Part shown: piece by piece, positions 6,726-7,514 of the stretch
Numbering within the stretch: position 1 is the first letter of the stretch
Layout of the letters: each line of letters starts with the position of its first letter
From: Kiritimatiellia bacterium
Lineage (GTDB): Bacteria; Verrucomicrobiota; Kiritimatiellia; RFP12; UBA1067
Assembly (NCBI GenBank): GCA_017936245.1
Contig: JAGBFY010000494.1
Location: 1-7,514 of the forward strand
Reading direction: 5' to 3'
DNA length: 7,514 bases
The notes under the pieces: model-generated
Database searches by the model: none
The model's input: only the letters and a program-made list of their open reading frames with translations
Told to the model about the DNA's origin: nothing
Translations under genes and position numbers: made by a program

Positions 6726-6809
6726 TACCAAAATCTTACATCCTTTTTGCGCCATTCCCCTGCACAAGCCCGTTCGGCGCAAAAAAAAACAAGGTTTTGG
6801 CTTTTGGTA
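6726..6809. repeat. Nested inverted repeats in the convergent intergenic region
   Basis: Two perfect inverted repeats are nested. The outer pair is TACCAAAA (6726-6733) with TTTTGGTA (6802-6809). The inner pair is TTTTTGCGCC (6744-6753) with GGCGCAAAAA (6776-6785), separated by 22 bases. On either strand the stem is followed by A residues, so it is not a standard intrinsic terminator. The region could form a cruciform or a structured RNA between the convergent nadA and CCG-protein genes. The arms are visible directly; any function is unknown. Confidence 0.55.
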
Positions 6810-6810
6810 A

Positions 6811-6857
6811 AAAGCAATCGCACGTTGAGGCCTCGATAAAGAGATTTCAACGTGCGA
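6811..6857 (-). terminator. Probable intrinsic terminator of the minus-strand CCG-protein gene
   Basis: TCGCACGTTGA (6818-6828) and TCAACGTGCGA (6847-6857) form a perfect 11-bp stem, extendable by two G-U pairs, with a loop of under 20 bases. Read on the minus strand, the stem starts 35 bases past the stop at 6892 and is followed by TTGC and then a run of T residues (plus-strand A residues at about 6809-6813). Placement and orientation fit termination of the leftward gene. The U-run is short and offset by a few bases, so termination strength is uncertain. Confidence 0.6.
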
Positions 6858-6891
6858 ATTCGGTCCACTTCAGCGAACCTGCACTACCATT

Positions 6892-7514
6892 TTACAGGCA
6901 GGACGCGGCAAGCTCGTCGAGCGTGATCGCCTTGAGCTTTCCGTACTTCACAAGCGCCTTCTTCGTATAGGGCGAAGCGACGACGATACGGTCCTTCTTC
7001 GGATTGTCGGCGCGGGCGGCGACATACTCCGCAAGAGCCTTGACGAGTTCCGGATTGAGCTTGTCAAGCACAACAGCACCTTCGCCGCAGCAGTAGGACT
7101 CTTCATCGTTCGTGCCGAACGGCTTGTTGTCGGCCTTGAGGTAGTCGAGCATCTTGTACATGCATCCGCATCCCTCATAGTTGCGCTGGAAGTCGTCAGC
7201 GAGAGCATACACCTCACCGGCCGCCTTCTTGAACTTCAGACCCTTGCCCATGAGGAAGCCGGAAAGGCACTGAACCTTGCACGGAACCTCAACGCCGAAT
7301 TCAGGATAGTCCTGCTTGAGAGCGTTCGCGGCGGCAGGGTTGGTGACGATGAGGGTCTTCACGCCTGCATCCTTGAGGAACGCCGCAAACTTCTCAGCCG
7401 TGGCCTTGGCCTCGGGCAGATAGCCGAGAACCTTGAGCACCTTGCCGATGCATCCACCCGTGATGATACGGGGCGTTACCTTGGCTGCGGCGAAGAGCTT
7501 CTTGACGGCGGCGA
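6892..7514 (-). CDS. CCG-type cysteine-rich (HdrB/GlpC-like) protein, 5' end cut by window edge
   Basis: C-terminal 206 codons of a leftward gene open through the right edge. The GTG at 7440 is not its start, because conserved sequence continues upstream (ITGGCIGK, Cys at 7450-7452). It resembles tandem cysteine-rich CCG domains as in heterodisulphide reductase HdrB, GlpC, GlcF and LutA, which bind iron-sulphur clusters and pass electrons. First repeat: GGCIG, then an AAFLKDAGVKTLIVT segment ending NPAA (7330-7341), then QDYPE. Second repeat: EGCGC (Cys at 7168-7170 and 7162-7164), SYCCGEGA (CC at 7087-7092), then IVVASPYT (6964-6975). In canonical members NPAA and SPYT would be CPxC, so both closing CxxC motifs are lost. 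N-terminal ferredoxin domains, if any, lie outside the window. Family assignment is from motif pattern; redox role and partner are not visible. Confidence 0.7.
   Translation of the reverse strand, partial: AAVKKLFAAAKVTPRIITGGCIGKVLKVLGYLPEAKATAEKFAAFLKDAGVKTLIVTNPAAANALKQDYPEFGVEVPCKVQCLSGFLMGKGLKFKKAAGEVYALADDFQRNYEGCGCMYKMLDYLKADNKPFGTNDEESYCCGEGAVVLDKLNPELVKALAEYVAARADNPKKDRIVVASPYTKKALVKYGKLKAITLDELAASCL

Noticed and set aside
6744..6785. TTTTTGCGCC...GGCGCAAAAA as an intrinsic terminator for nadA
   Set aside because: The orientation is wrong: the 3' side of the stem is followed by A residues on both strands. It is recorded as an inverted repeat instead.
6647..6970. 107-codon plus-strand frame over the intergenic region
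   Set aside because: It begins in AT-rich repeat-bearing sequence, has no ribosome site, and its end is antisense to the CCG-protein gene. Composition is low-complexity Ser/Phe.

Overview
The window carries seven protein-coding genes, two of them cut by its edges. It reads like the chromosome of a free-living or gut-type bacterium of the Verrucomicrobiota/PVC kind (perhaps Kiritimatiellae-like). That placement is an inference. It rests on the architecture of the sensor kinase (OB-like beta-rich sensor region, a WWTP motif just before the single membrane helix, then an ESELR...ERTR linker into HisKA_3) and on the Tat-type lipoprotein sugar isomerase beside a Gfo/Idh/MocA oxidoreductase. I see no phage genes, insertion sequence, CRISPR array, tRNA or rRNA.

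Left part (1-2279, + strand): a NarL-type two-component system. The kinase is open at the left edge and overlaps its LuxR-type response regulator in a coupled ATGCTGA junction.

Middle (2280-6634, + strand): after a 280-base gap with an extended -10-like promoter and a small dyad, four genes lie close together with gaps of 44, 14 and 15 bases: a PotD-like solute-binding lipoprotein, a Gfo/Idh/MocA dehydrogenase, a sugar phosphate isomerase/epimerase-type TIM barrel, and quinolinate synthase NadA. They look like one operon. The first three would fit capture and oxidation/isomerisation of a small polar solute. NadA would feed the NAD pool that a Gfo/Idh/MocA enzyme draws on. The permease and ATPase expected for a PotD protein are not in the window, nor are nadB and nadC. 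The adjacent two-component system is a plausible but unproven regulator.

Right part (6635-7514): a 257-base AT-rich intergenic region with nested inverted repeats and a probable terminator, then, on the minus strand, the 3' portion of a CCG-type cysteine-rich (HdrB/GlpC-like) protein that runs off the right edge.

The most noteworthy points are: a strong internal Shine-Dalgarno and in-frame GTG that could give the isomerase both an exported and a cytoplasmic form; a PotD-like protein whose aromatic ligand box is partly lost and replaced by alanine and cysteines; a CCG protein that has lost both CxxC halves of its cluster motifs; and the nested repeats in the convergent intergenic region. Nothing here amounts to a clearly new defence or mobile system.
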